Positions 8,351 to 17,296 of a DNA stretch of 64,000 nt are shown piece after piece; within the stretch, counting starts at the first letter, position 1, and every line of letters starts with the position of its first letter. The notes beneath the pieces were generated by a model. It had not been told where the DNA came from, ran no database searches, and worked only from the letters and a program-made list of their open reading frames with translations. Origin of the DNA: Streptomyces mirabilis (GTDB lineage Bacteria > Actinomycetota > Actinomycetes > Streptomycetales > Streptomycetaceae); NCBI RefSeq assembly GCF_039503195.1, contig NZ_JBCJKP010000001.1, positions 7,874,001 to 7,938,000 on the forward strand. The letters are read 5' to 3'. Both the position numbers and the translations under genes were made by a program.

Positions 8351-8477
8351 ACTAAGCCCGCCCCAATACGGCGTGAAGGGGGAAGGGTTGACGGAAGTCC
8401 TCGGGACTCCTCGCGGGCTGAAACTCTCGAAATACCGACCATCGGCCGGATCGTGCCGACCAGGAGATCGGGCACGG

Positions 8478-9197
8478 TCAGGCGATGAGGACGGCGTCGC
8501 CCAGCGCCGTGGTGAAGTAGGACTTGCCCTCCGAGCCGGTCTTCGTCATGACGCAGGTGATCTTCACCTGGTCCTGCCCGGAGATGTCGACCGAGAGCTT
8601 CGTGACGGAGCTGGAACGGGTCTCCACGGGGCGACCGATCTGGTTCCCCGAGGCGCTGGTCACGGAGACGGAGCCGACCGACCCGATGGCGTTGTACGAA
8701 TCGGAGGCGATGCCCACCGAGGCCTGGAGGGTCTTGTAGCCGCTGACGTTGTACACGGCGCTCTGGCCGTTCGCGTCGCAGTTGAGCCGGACGGCCTTCG
8801 GATAGCTGTGGCCGAGCAACGTGGCGGGGGAGGCGTTCGCCTCGCCCCCGCCGTCCACCACGCCCAGGTCCGCGAGAAAGGTCCGTCGGCCCGGGGCGGG
8901 GCTCCCGGAGGGGTCGCTCGGGTCGTCGGTGGGTGACTCGCCCCCGGAGAGAGTGGTCTCGGAGGGGCTCGCCGTGACGGTCGAAGTGGCTGTCACGGTC
9001 GCGGTCACGGTGGCCTCCGCCGACGGCTTCGCGTCGCCCCCGGAATCCTTGTTGATCACGACCACCTGCCCGCCGAAGAAGCCACCCACGGCCGTCGCGG
9101 CGAGGACGAGCAGTTCGACCCACCGCGGAATGCCCCGCTGACGGCGTGGAGCGGGTGGCGGATCGGTGGCGTCCCGTTGTTGCTTGTCGAGATTCAC
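8478..9197 (-). CDS. Membrane-anchored secreted protein with C-terminal NPCBM-like beta domain
   Basis: 239 residues. A short basic, Pro-rich cytoplasmic start is followed by one membrane helix (about 26-46: WVELLVLAATAVGGFFGGQV). A Ser/Thr-rich linker (ATVTATVTATSTVTASPSET) leads to a beta-rich domain (SYPKAVRLNCDANGQSAVYN, YKTLQASVGIASDSYNAIGS) reminiscent of NPCBM carbohydrate-binding domains; the similarity is by eye only. GTG 9197 is preceded by AGAGGGA at good spacing and is preferred to the upstream in-frame ATG. Confidence 0.72.
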   Translation of the reverse strand: MNLDKQQRDATDPPPAPRRQRGIPRWVELLVLAATAVGGFFGGQVVVINKDSGGDAKPSAEATVTATVTATSTVTASPSETTLSGGESPTDDPSDPSGSPAPGRRTFLADLGVVDGGGEANASPATLLGHSYPKAVRLNCDANGQSAVYNVSGYKTLQASVGIASDSYNAIGSVGSVSVTSASGNQIGRPVETRSSSVTKLSVDISGQDQVKITCVMTKTGSEGKSYFTTALGDAVLIA

Positions 9198-9275
9198 AGT
9201 TGTCCCTCTGTGGAGCGACGGACCGGCGGACCGGCCGGGACCGGTCGCGTCCCGGTTCGTGTGCTGGTGACATGC

Positions 9276-9306
9276 GTCCGGGCAGGCCGAGTCGGCCCGC
9301 CCGGAC
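9276..9306. promoter_or_regulatory. Strong hairpin upstream of the secreted-protein gene
   Basis: Arms gtccgggc (9276-9283) and gcccggac (9299-9306) enclose an inner ggcc/ggcc stem, giving ~12 pairs. It lies 79 bp upstream of GTG 9197, possibly in the leader, or it could end transcription from the kinase-like gene. Confidence 0.45.
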
Positions 9307-9442
9307 ACACAATGTGACGGTCACGCTAGCCAGCTGAAAGGCGGCGTGTGGGCACGCTCGGCACTTCCGATCCGGCAATCGGAGTGCGTTTCATCAGGGG
9401 CGCGTGCTGGGGAGGACGTGTGCCACCGCGCGCCCCCGTCGG

Positions 9443-9544
9443 AGGCCGTTCCGGCACGTTCCGGTGTCCCTTTCGGGGGCCGCTCCCACACGTCTGGGTG
9501 CCCTCGTCGGAGGCCGTTCCCACACGTCCCGGTGCCCCGGTCGG
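9443..9544. repeat. Three tandem 34-bp degenerate repeats
   Basis: Copies at 9443-9476, 9477-9510 and 9511-9544 share the frame rggccgytcc-cacgt--ggtg-cc---tcgg, and traces of further copies flank them. The 34-bp period is not a multiple of three and the stretch lies just past the kinase-like gene stop, so it is non-coding. The ~230 bp from 9307 hold nothing else recognisable. Confidence 0.7.
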
Positions 9545-9546
9545 CG

Positions 9547-11814
9547 TCACGTCTCCCACACGTCGAGCCGGCCCGTGGTGTCGAGTGTCGCGATCCGCCG
9601 GCCGTCACGGGTGGCGGCGAAGTCGTTGTAGTAGCCCGACTGTTGAAGCTGGGTCCCGGCCGGTCCGACGGTGGGGCACACGAGCCGGCCGCGCTTGAGC
9701 CAGAGCAGGGTGCCCGTGTCCGTGCACACCAGACGCATCTGCGCCGCGCCGCCTCCTTCGAGGCTCTCCCGGTCTCCCAGCGGTCTGCGGTAGACCTCCT
9801 TGTCGTCGTCGACGCTCCACACCACGACCTCCTCGAAGGTCACGCACCCCACGTGGCCGCCGGACGGGGAGACCGCCAGCCAGCACCCGGGGTCGGGCAG
9901 GAGCACGCGCAGGAACCTGTGCCTGGCGTAAGGCAGGCTGTTGACGGTCTCCTTCACCAGCGGCTCGCCGCCCCTCCGGTGAATGTGGACCCTTCTCGAA
10001 CTCGCCATGGCGATCACGGAACCGTCGGTGCTGACAGCGCTCGCCGCCAGGGCCGGCGGGCACACGACGGACTCGATCGGCGTCCCGTCGTCGAACGTCC
10101 GTACCGTCAGCCGATTCCTGTCGTGTGTCGCCAGCACGTCGCCGCCGCTGGTCACCAGGAAGTGATCGGTACCGAGGCGGACGGGGGCCGCGCGCCGCAC
10201 GCCGCCGTCCCTGGGGAAGTGTGTGATGTCCAGTTCCTCCGGACGGGCCGCGACGACGCTGTGGGTCAGGGAGGCCACCAGGGCCTGGTGCCCGAGCCGC
10301 AGCGCCGGTGACCGGCCCCCGACGCCGGGCAGTTCCTCACCCGAGACGGTCCACCGCCTGACGCCTCCACGCCCGTCGACGACCACGACCGTGTGGTCCG
10401 GTCCGAACCCGACCACGGCCTCCTTGTCGCGCACTCCGGATTCCGCACTCCACAGCTTCCGGCGGGGCGCCTGGTCCGGTACGAAGGCGGGGGCCGTCGG
10501 CGCGCGCGGCCCGGTCAGTCCGGGCATCTCGAACGAATCCCTGGCGGCCCGCTCGGACGACAGATCCGCCGCCCCGCCCGAGCCGGTGCGTCCCAGCAGT
10601 TCTCCCGCCGCGTGCGCAGCGAGCCGCGCGCACCACGTACGACCGGCGTCGCCGAGGTCGGTGTACGAGGTGAACAGCAGCGCCTGGGCCTGGAGCGAGA
10701 GCAGGAACTGCAGTTCCCAGGACTCGCTCCAGTGCCGCTCGCGCATGATCCGCAGCGCGGTGTCCCGGACGGCGGCCACCCGCGCCGCCGCCTTCGGCAC
10801 GATCTCGGCGCGGTGCGTGGCGGCCGGGTCGACCACGAACCGGAGCAGGGCGTGGCGCTGGTCCGGCGGCAGGGGGTGCCGGATGTGGGGGACCAGGGCG
10901 GACAGCAGCAGGGTCGCGAGATCGCGGCCGAGCGCGGCCCGGTCGTGGAAGGTGCACAGATCGATCAGGTGGTACTCGTCCGCGCGGACTTCCTTCTCCC
11001 AGCGGGACACGATGATGTTGTCCAGGTGCAGATCGCCGTGGGCCCGGCCGCGCAGCACGCGTACGGAGGGATCGGGCAGCGCGGCGGAGTCACCGGTCAC
11101 CATCAGGTAGGGGTTGGGCAGACGCAGTCCGTCGCTGTAGAGCCAGGGCGGAGAGGGTTCCAGGACGCCCAGTCCGCGACCCCAGGCCCGGACCGAACCA
11201 CCGCCCTCCCAGGCGTCGCCCAGTTCGGTGCGCAGGAACTCCGAGGCGGTCACCGACTCCGGGACGGCGGCCTGTGCCCGCTCCTCGGCGGGACCGTTCC
11301 ACTCGGTCAGCAGCCCGCGCACGACCTCCGCGAGCACCCGGTCGGTCTCCTCGCCGTCGAGCGAACCCAACGGCGCGCTGTCCCGCAGGCTGTCGCCCGC
11401 CGCTTCCTGGAACATGAGGGTCCGACCGTCCGGAAGGTCCCGGGCGGGGAACGGCTGTCCCACCAGGTGACGCCGGCTGAAGTCCGGGGCCGCGTCCAGC
11501 GCCGCGCTCAGCGCCTCGGGTTCACGGGCGGACGCTCCGGCGGGGAGGACCTTGACGATGAGCATCCGGGCCGGAGGCGCGCATTCCATCGCGAGGAGCG
11601 AGGCGCCCGTGTAGCTCCTGCCGCGCACACTCCACAGGGGGCGCCGCACATACAGCGCCGTCAGCCCCTCCTCTCGCGCCCAGTCGGTGAGTTCCTCGAC
11701 GACCCCGGGACCGCAGTCCCGTCGGATGATCTCGGCGTCTTCCTTCGCGATGCGCACCAAAGAGAGCTCCTCGGACGGCTCTGACCGGAACGGATCAGCC
11801 TTCCACGAAGCCAT
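9547..11814 (-). CDS. Kinase-like (APH fold) domain fused to a C-terminal beta-propeller-like region
   Basis: 755-residue cytoplasmic protein with no signal peptide. The N-terminal ~400 residues have kinase/aminoglycoside-phosphotransferase landmarks: a possible ATP-binding Lys (MLIVKVLPAG, ~88-89), the catalytic loop RAHGDLHLDNIIVS (~258-271) and a metal-binding Asp in YHLIDLCTFHDRAALGRDLA. The rest (~430-755) reads as successive beta-sheet blades (VVGFGPDHTVVVVDGRGGVR, RWTVSGEELPGVGG, GYYNDFAATRDGRRIATLDT ... LDVWET), a WD40-like propeller ending in the typical DVW. Resemblance to kinase-like domains found in bacterial conflict or signalling proteins is my inference. ATG 11814 is preferred; GTG 11823 is possible. 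The acyltransferase gene lies 66 bp upstream on the same strand. Confidence 0.8.
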   Translation of the reverse strand: MASWKADPFRSEPSEELSLVRIAKEDAEIIRRDCGPGVVEELTDWAREEGLTALYVRRPLWSVRGRSYTGASLLAMECAPPARMLIVKVLPAGASAREPEALSAALDAAPDFSRRHLVGQPFPARDLPDGRTLMFQEAAGDSLRDSAPLGSLDGEETDRVLAEVVRGLLTEWNGPAEERAQAAVPESVTASEFLRTELGDAWEGGGSVRAWGRGLGVLEPSPPWLYSDGLRLPNPYLMVTGDSAALPDPSVRVLRGRAHGDLHLDNIIVSRWEKEVRADEYHLIDLCTFHDRAALGRDLATLLLSALVPHIRHPLPPDQRHALLRFVVDPAATHRAEIVPKAAARVAAVRDTALRIMRERHWSESWELQFLLSLQAQALLFTSYTDLGDAGRTWCARLAAHAAGELLGRTGSGGAADLSSERAARDSFEMPGLTGPRAPTAPAFVPDQAPRRKLWSAESGVRDKEAVVGFGPDHTVVVVDGRGGVRRWTVSGEELPGVGGRSPALRLGHQALVASLTHSVVAARPEELDITHFPRDGGVRRAAPVRLGTDHFLVTSGGDVLATHDRNRLTVRTFDDGTPIESVVCPPALAASAVSTDGSVIAMASSRRVHIHRRGGEPLVKETVNSLPYARHRFLRVLLPDPGCWLAVSPSGGHVGCVTFEEVVVWSVDDDKEVYRRPLGDRESLEGGGAAQMRLVCTDTGTLLWLKRGRLVCPTVGPAGTQLQQSGYYNDFAATRDGRRIATLDTTGRLDVWET

Positions 11815-11880
11815 GGACGACACGGGGAAAGTCCTGAAATCTGCCGACCACCAGTACCGCCGACAGAAGCTGACGTGACA

Positions 11881-13209
11881 TCAGGCGGCCTCCCGCAAGG
11901 CCTCCTTGGGCCCCCCAGTGTCCCGGTCGACCGTCGTCAGGCGTCGTGCCGTCAACAGTGTCGTGCCCAACAGCAGGCCCAGTGCGGGCAGGACGGGGAA
12001 CCGGCCGTCGGGAGCGAAGCCCCGGGTGGCGAAGCGGGTCAGGGCGATGACGCTCGCCGCCAGACCGAGCCAGGGCAGCCAGGAGCGGGAGGAGCGGGAG
12101 AAACCGGGGTCCGGGCGCGTCCGTTCGTAGAGGAGGCTCAGCCCGCGCTCCAGGGGACGCAACGCCCGCACGACACCGGTCAGGACGACGCCGAGCACGA
12201 GGAGCCACGGCAACCGGAGTCCCCACCAGGCCGCGGACCCGAGGGTGGGTTCGGGCGCGAGGCCGGTCAGATAGAACGCGGCGGCGACGATCAGCACGGG
12301 CAGCATGTGCCACAGATACAGCGTCATGCTGGCGCCGCCCACGGGGCGCACCGCCCGCCACACCCGCTCGCGGTCCAGCAGCCGTCGTACCGCGGGCGCG
12401 GCGAGCAGGCACAGGCCGACCTGGGCCACCGCCCACGCGAGCATCGCCGCCGACGGTGGATCGGTGTTGCTGGGGGTCTGCCCGGTCACCAGGATCAGAC
12501 TGACCGGGAACGGCCCGAGGGTGATCAGCGCGGTGAAGGCCAGTGTGCCGCCCGCCGCCAGCGCGGCCGGGAGCGGCCGACGCTCCGTCAGCAGGCCGTC
12601 CCGCCAGCAGAAACCCAGTTGGTAGGCCACGCCCCAGACGAGCACGTAGTCGAGCAGTCCGACGTAGGGCGTGTGCACCGTCACCACCAAGGTGTCGGCC
12701 GCGAGGGCGACCGCGCCCATCGCCACCGGGACGAGGAGCCCCCAGCGCCGGTGGGCCGCGTGCAGCGGCGGGGTCAGAGCGCTGAGGAGCAGATACACCG
12801 GAAGGAACCAGAACTGCATCGCCATCGCCCAGCCCACCAGTTCAAGGGTGTTCGGGTCCACGCCGACCGCCGAGCAGATCCCTACGGCGGACAGCACAAG
12901 TCCGCTGTACACGGCGGCCGGAAGCAGTAGCCGCAGCGCCCGCGCTCCGACCCATCCGGCGGCCGTACCGCGCGCCGCCCGGGCCCGCGCCCAACTGCCG
13001 CCCGCCGCATGGCCCCCGGCGAGGAAGAACAGCGGCATGATCTGGAACCCCAGCGTCAGCCACTGGGTCCAGGGCACGGTCGCCAGCAGCTCCGGCGCGC
13101 GGATCTCCCCGCCGGGCTCCCGGACGAGGGCGGTGATCAGCCAGTGGCCGAGCACCACCAGGCCGATCGCCCATGCGCGCAGGAAGTCGACGTAGCGGTC
13201 TCTGCTCAT
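11881..13209 (-). CDS. Acyltransferase family (OafA/YrhL-like) integral membrane protein
   Basis: 442-residue multi-pass membrane protein with about ten hydrophobic helices. The start RDRYVDFLRAWAIGLVVLGH contains the R-x10-H pair typical of acyltransferase-3 proteins that O-acylate cell-surface or secreted molecules. Other segments: PLFFLAGGHAAGGSWARARA, QFWFLPVYLLLSALTPPL and SMTLYLWHMLPVLIVAAAFY. The acceptor is unknown. It lies upstream of the kinase-like gene on the same strand and could be co-transcribed. Confidence 0.9.
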   Translation of the reverse strand: MSRDRYVDFLRAWAIGLVVLGHWLITALVREPGGEIRAPELLATVPWTQWLTLGFQIMPLFFLAGGHAAGGSWARARAARGTAAGWVGARALRLLLPAAVYSGLVLSAVGICSAVGVDPNTLELVGWAMAMQFWFLPVYLLLSALTPPLHAAHRRWGLLVPVAMGAVALAADTLVVTVHTPYVGLLDYVLVWGVAYQLGFCWRDGLLTERRPLPAALAAGGTLAFTALITLGPFPVSLILVTGQTPSNTDPPSAAMLAWAVAQVGLCLLAAPAVRRLLDRERVWRAVRPVGGASMTLYLWHMLPVLIVAAAFYLTGLAPEPTLGSAAWWGLRLPWLLVLGVVLTGVVRALRPLERGLSLLYERTRPDPGFSRSSRSWLPWLGLAASVIALTRFATRGFAPDGRFPVLPALGLLLGTTLLTARRLTTVDRDTGGPKEALREAA

Positions 13210-13783
13210 GGGCTGTCATGCTGCCGCAGTGCCACCACGGGCCACCGCGGGGAGCCCGGGCCGCAACCAATTCGTGCCCGGTACGACATCCCCCGCAGGC
13301 AGGAGCCCGACAGGTCCGGTCCGACTTCGGCGATCGCGGTGGTCGTGCGGAAGGCGCTGGTGGCAGACGGGCGTCAGGGGGCACCCAAGCAGTGGATCCT
13401 CACGCTCCGGCTGCGCGGGCGGTGCTCTCACCACAGGGACCGCCCCTGCGCCCACCACGGCCGCGGGCGCAACTCCGGTACGCCGGTGCGAGTTTCGTCG
13501 AGCGCCTGAACGTGGAGAGCGCCCGAGGCCACTTCGTGAGACGGGCGGGCGGCGGCGTGACCCGCTCCGGACGCGGCCTCACCCGAACGCGCGTACGTGT
13601 CGGCAGGGCATCGGCAGCCGAGCGTGGTGAGGTGATGCGGGCGGCGGGAACCGGGCCGGATTCGCCGGCAGAAGTGGATCTTGATGTGTCGAGATCCACT
13701 TCATGGGGAGTCGCGCTCACCGGAGGCGGTGTGATGCTCTGCTGCGGAAGGACACGACGCGCGGGTGAGGAGCTGGTGGGCGG
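13210..13783. other. Gene-free stretch between acyltransferase and carboxylesterase genes
   Basis: About 570 bp without a convincing gene in either strand; open frames here have unnatural composition and no recognisable motif. It contains the promoters of two divergent genes and a strong inverted repeat at 13671-13702. Confidence 0.5.
13671..13702. promoter_or_regulatory. Perfect 11-bp inverted repeat upstream of the carboxylesterase gene
   Basis: Arms gaagtggatct (13671-13681) and agatccacttc (13692-13702) flank a 10-nt loop. At 82 bp before ATG 13784 it is well placed as an operator or RNA hairpin. It is relatively AT-rich for this DNA, which makes chance less likely. Confidence 0.5.
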
Positions 13784-15412
13784 ATGGCGGTGGACGCGGT
13801 GGACTCGGCTTCACGGAGGCACGACCCGGTGGTCACCACTCCCTACGGAGCGGTGTGCGGCCGGTACGAGGACGGGGTCGCCGTCTTCCGCGGCGTCCCC
13901 TACGCGGCCCCGCCGTTCGGCGCCCGCCGCTTCCGGCCACCCGTCCCGCCCGAGCCCTGGGACGGTGTGCGTGACGCGGGGGAGTTCGGGCCGACGCCGC
14001 CCAAGCCCCCATACTCCGAGGCGTTCGCGCGGCTCCTCGCCGACCCCGTGGTCGCCGGTGACGACTGCCTCAACCTGAACGTCTGGACACCGGAGCCCGG
14101 CCCCGGGGCCGGGCTGCCCGTCATGGTGTGGATCCACGGCGGCGCGCTGACCCGCGGCTCGTCGGCCGTGCCCGTCTACGACGGCCAGGCCTTCGCACGC
14201 GACGGTGTCGTCCTCGTCTCGATCAACTACCGGCTGGGTGTGGAGGGTTACGGCCTCTTCCCGGACGCGCCGCCCAACGCCGGGTTGCGCGACCAGCTCG
14301 CCGCGCTGGAGTGGGTGCGGGAGTCGATCGCGCGGTTCGGCGGCGACCCGGACCGGGTGACCGTGTTCGGCGAGTCGGCCGGGGCCATCAGCATCGGGGC
14401 GCTGCTGGCAAGCCCGCGCGCCCAGGGGCTGTTCCGGCGGGCCGTCCTGCAGAGCGGACCGCCGGAGGCGAGCGAGCGCGACAAGGTACGGCGCATGGTG
14501 CGCAGGATGGCCACCCGGCTGAAGGTCCCGGCGACGGCGCGGGCGTTCGCCGCCGTGGACCGCGCCCTGCTGCTGCGCACCCAGGCCGACGTGGCCAGGC
14601 TCGGCAGCCCGGTCCTCGGCGGGCCCGCCTTCGGGATCGTCGTCGACGGCGACCTCGTCCCGCGCCACCCGATGGAGGCACTCCTCGCGGGCGGCGCGTC
14701 CGACGTCGAACTGCTGCTGGGCTGGACCAGCGAGGAGTACCGGCTGTGGCTGGCCCCGGGAGGTCTGCTGGAGCGCGTCGACCGGCTCGGTCCCGTCGCC
14801 CTGGCCGGTGCCATGGCCCGCTGCCGCTGCGGCCACGAGGTGCCCCGCGGCTATCGCGCGATCCATCCGGGGGCGGGCACCGCGGACCTCGTCGGGCAGA
14901 TGGTCACCGACCATCTGCTGCGGGTGCCGCTGCACCGGCTCGCCGATGCCCGTCCGCCGCGGACACCCGCGTACGTCTACGAGTTCGCCTGGCCCTCCAA
15001 CGTGCCGGGCCTCGGCGCCTGCCACGCCCTGGAGCTCGGCTTCGTCTTCGACACCGTGGAGGTGCCCCAGGCGGCGCAGCTCGCGGGCCCGGGCGCCCCG
15101 CAGGAACTCGCCGACGCGATGCACTCGGCGTGGGTGCGGTTCGCGGTCGAGGGCGACCCGGGCTGGCAGGCCTGGGACGCCTCGCACCCGGTGCGGATCT
15201 TCGGTGCGGGCGCACCCCACACCGTTCTCGGACCGCGCGACCGTGAACTGGCGCTGTGGGACGCCGAGTCGGGGCGGCCCGGTGCCCCGCTCAGCTCCCC
15301 GGAGTCCAGCCCGTCGCCGCGCCCGCGCCGACCCCGCCGGGTCATGGCCGTCAGGCCGAGCTCGTGGCCACCTCTTCCGCCGAGAGCCGGGGGCGGGCGA
15401 TCGCTGCCCTGA
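13784..15412 (+). CDS. Carboxylesterase/lipase family protein (type B)
   Basis: 542-residue alpha/beta hydrolase. Seen: FRGVPYAAPPFGARRFRPP near the N-terminus, oxyanion-hole HGG at ~118, DCLNLNVWTP, and the nucleophile elbow FGESAG with Ser ~198. The later GLGACHALELGFVF supplies the likely catalytic His. It hydrolyses esters; the natural substrate is unknown. There is no signal peptide, so it is likely cytoplasmic. The last ~35 residues are Pro/Arg/Ser-rich and overlap the convergent amidase gene by 62 bp, suggesting an extended tail. Confidence 0.92.
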   Translation: MAVDAVDSASRRHDPVVTTPYGAVCGRYEDGVAVFRGVPYAAPPFGARRFRPPVPPEPWDGVRDAGEFGPTPPKPPYSEAFARLLADPVVAGDDCLNLNVWTPEPGPGAGLPVMVWIHGGALTRGSSAVPVYDGQAFARDGVVLVSINYRLGVEGYGLFPDAPPNAGLRDQLAALEWVRESIARFGGDPDRVTVFGESAGAISIGALLASPRAQGLFRRAVLQSGPPEASERDKVRRMVRRMATRLKVPATARAFAAVDRALLLRTQADVARLGSPVLGGPAFGIVVDGDLVPRHPMEALLAGGASDVELLLGWTSEEYRLWLAPGGLLERVDRLGPVALAGAMARCRCGHEVPRGYRAIHPGAGTADLVGQMVTDHLLRVPLHRLADARPPRTPAYVYEFAWPSNVPGLGACHALELGFVFDTVEVPQAAQLAGPGAPQELADAMHSAWVRFAVEGDPGWQAWDASHPVRIFGAGAPHTVLGPRDRELALWDAESGRPGAPLSSPESSPSPRPRRPRRVMAVRPSSWPPLPPRAGGGRSLP

Positions 15413-16907
15413 GGCGCGCGGCGGCCGGGACCGGGTCGGTGGGTCGCCGCGTGTGCCAGTCGGTGACCGCCTGATACGCGGCGGCGACCTCCAGCAGCCG
15501 GTCCTCCTCGTAGGGCTGCCCGCCGAGGATCGCCCCCACCGGCACTCCGCCCGCGTCGAAGCCGATGGGGAAGGCGATCTCCGGCAGCCCGAGGATGTCG
15601 AAGGGGACGGGCCCGGTCTGCAGGAGCACGTCGCAGCGGTTCATGAGCCCGTCCAGGACCTCCCGCAGCAGATGGTTCTTGGCCCGCTGGGCCGTGATCC
15701 ACTCGTCGCCCGAGAGCATCAGCCCCTGGAGCCAACTGAGCAGCGACACACCGAACTTGGCCGGGTCCTCGCGCAGCCAGTGCCGGAACGGCTCGGTGCG
15801 CTCGGCGAGCCGGGCCGCGTTGAAGGTGCCGGTCAGCAGGGTCCAGTCGGCGGGGTAGGCGATGTCGACGAGGACGACACCGGGAATCGCGTCCAACTGG
15901 TTCAGGAGGGCGGTGCGCAGCTCCTTCTGCGCGGCCAGGAAGTCCGACGGCACCCCGATCCGGGTGGCCCGGCGCATCCGAACCGCCCCGCCGCGCGAGA
16001 GTACGGGCGTGGCGGCCCGTACGAGATCGGGCACGGCCGGGAGTCCCAGCGTGCGCGGGTCCTTCGCGTCGGGACCGGCCATGACCTGGAGCATGAGCGC
16101 CGCGTCCATGGCGTCGCGGGCGAGCGGCCCCGAGTGGTCGCGGGTGAAGGACAGCGGGATGACGCCGTGGATGGACACCCGGCCCATGGTCGGCTTCAGA
16201 CCGGTCAGGTTCTGCTGGTTGGAGGGCAGCACGATGGAGCCGCCGGTCTGGGTACCGATCGAGGACGCCGCCATGCGCCCGGCGACCGAACAGGCCGGTC
16301 CGGTCGAGGAGCCGCCCGGGTCGACCCCCGGATCCCCGGGCGTCCAGGCGTTGACCGTGGTCACCGTCCCGTTCGGCTTCGTCGCCCGGGTGGTGGCCAG
16401 CGGCCCCATCTGCCCCTTGCCGAGCACGATCGCGCCGGCCGCCTTCAGCCGGGCCACGGCCGTCGCGTCCTCGTCCGGCACGAAGTCCTCGAAGATGGAG
16501 GAGTTGCAGCGCGTCGGCACGCCCCGGGTGAAGTAGTTGTCCTTGACGCAGAGCGGGATCCCGCGCAGTACGCCCCGGGCGCCCTGCCCCCGGTCCGCCT
16601 TGCGTGCCGCCGCGAGCGCCGCGTCCGCGGTCACCTCCGCGTACGCCTGATACGTCCCGTCGTACCGCTCGATCCGGTCGAGGTACGCCTCGGTGAGGGT
16701 CGTGGAGGTCAGCTTCCCGCGCCGCATGAGCACGACGGCCTCGGTGAGTGTGGCCTCGGTGGGGTCCTCGAGCGCCTCGCGTACCTGGATGTCGGGCACA
16801 CGGGGAGTCGTGGAGGCCTGCGCCGCGCTGGCCGTCCGCAAGGCGACCCCGCTCGCCACGGCCGTCGAACTCGCCAGGAACACCCGGCGGTTGAGGGATC
16901 TGCTCAT
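15351..16907 (-). CDS. Secreted amidase-signature family protein
   Basis: 518 residues. A twin-arginine-type signal (SLNRRVFLASSTAVASGVAL) precedes an amidase-signature domain: catalytic Lys in IPLCVKDNYFTRGVPT, the Ser-rich loop DPGGSSTGPACSVAGRMAAS with GTQTGGSIVLPSNQQN, and a typical C-terminal LPEIAFPIGFDAGGVPVGAI. The family hydrolyses amide bonds; substrate unknown. ATG 16907 overlaps the stop of the small upstream gene by 4 bp, so the two are translationally coupled. Confidence 0.93.
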   Translation of the reverse strand: MSRSLNRRVFLASSTAVASGVALRTASAAQASTTPRVPDIQVREALEDPTEATLTEAVVLMRRGKLTSTTLTEAYLDRIERYDGTYQAYAEVTADAALAAARKADRGQGARGVLRGIPLCVKDNYFTRGVPTRCNSSIFEDFVPDEDATAVARLKAAGAIVLGKGQMGPLATTRATKPNGTVTTVNAWTPGDPGVDPGGSSTGPACSVAGRMAASSIGTQTGGSIVLPSNQQNLTGLKPTMGRVSIHGVIPLSFTRDHSGPLARDAMDAALMLQVMAGPDAKDPRTLGLPAVPDLVRAATPVLSRGGAVRMRRATRIGVPSDFLAAQKELRTALLNQLDAIPGVVLVDIAYPADWTLLTGTFNAARLAERTEPFRHWLREDPAKFGVSLLSWLQGLMLSGDEWITAQRAKNHLLREVLDGLMNRCDVLLQTGPVPFDILGLPEIAFPIGFDAGGVPVGAILGGQPYEEDRLLEVAAAYQAVTDWHTRRPTDPVPAAARLRAAIARPRLSAEEVATSSA

Positions 16908-17200
16908 CGCGCGTCCGCCTTCCCCGTCCAGGCCTCCGTGATGGAGGGATAAATGAGGGGCGGCGAGGCCTGCTGCGCGTACGCGGGGGCCTCGGCGGGC
17001 GGCGCCCAGCCGGATATCGCGCCGGGGGTGGAGGCCACGAACGACCGCAGGTTGGCCAGCACCTGGTCCCGGGTGGGCACGCCCGTCGCCGCGTCGAACA
17101 CCTCGGGCAGCAGGGAGAGGTCGAACCCCGCGAGCGCGAGGCGGGTCCGTACGTAGGCGTCCAGTTGCTCGGTGGTGGGCTCGCTCAAGTGGGCCTCCAT
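16904..17200 (-). CDS. Small protein translationally coupled to the amidase, possible accessory subunit
   Basis: 98 residues, no signal peptide: TTEQLDAYVRTRLALAGFDL, PEVFDAATGVPTRDQVLANL, then a Pro/Ala-rich tail. No family recognised with certainty. Its position (ATGA overlap, directly upstream of an amidase) recalls AtzG/DUF4089-type small partners of amidases such as AtzE. That is inference from layout and helical N-terminal character. A cytoplasmic partner would be odd if the amidase is exported by Tat, unless they travel together. Confidence 0.6.
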   Translation of the reverse strand: MEAHLSEPTTEQLDAYVRTRLALAGFDLSLLPEVFDAATGVPTRDQVLANLRSFVASTPGAISGWAPPAEAPAYAQQASPPLIYPSITEAWTGKADAR

Positions 17201-17296
17201 GATCGGCTGACGAGTACGGGGACTCCATCACCCGTCCGTGAAGCCCTCGTTGAGCGCGTGCTTCACGCGAGTTACTGCACGGGCGTCAGCACCCGA

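Noticed and set aside
9326..9559. Minus-strand frame of 77 codons over the 34-bp repeats
   Set aside because: The repeat period is not a multiple of three, so the protein has no repeated sequence; there is no start signal.
9547..13209. Kinase-like gene plus acyltransferase considered as a defence system
   Set aside because: Only co-direction and a 66-bp gap link them; the acyltransferase is a common cell-surface enzyme and no effector nuclease or toxin is nearby.
13173..13720. Open frames on both strands in the gap before the carboxylesterase
   Set aside because: Arg/Pro/Gly-rich with no motif, no ribosome-binding site and overlapping each other; treated as non-coding.
14808..16952. Plus-strand frame of ~714 codons opposite the amidase
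   Set aside because: The minus strand encodes a complete amidase with catalytic motifs; this frame has no recognisable domain.
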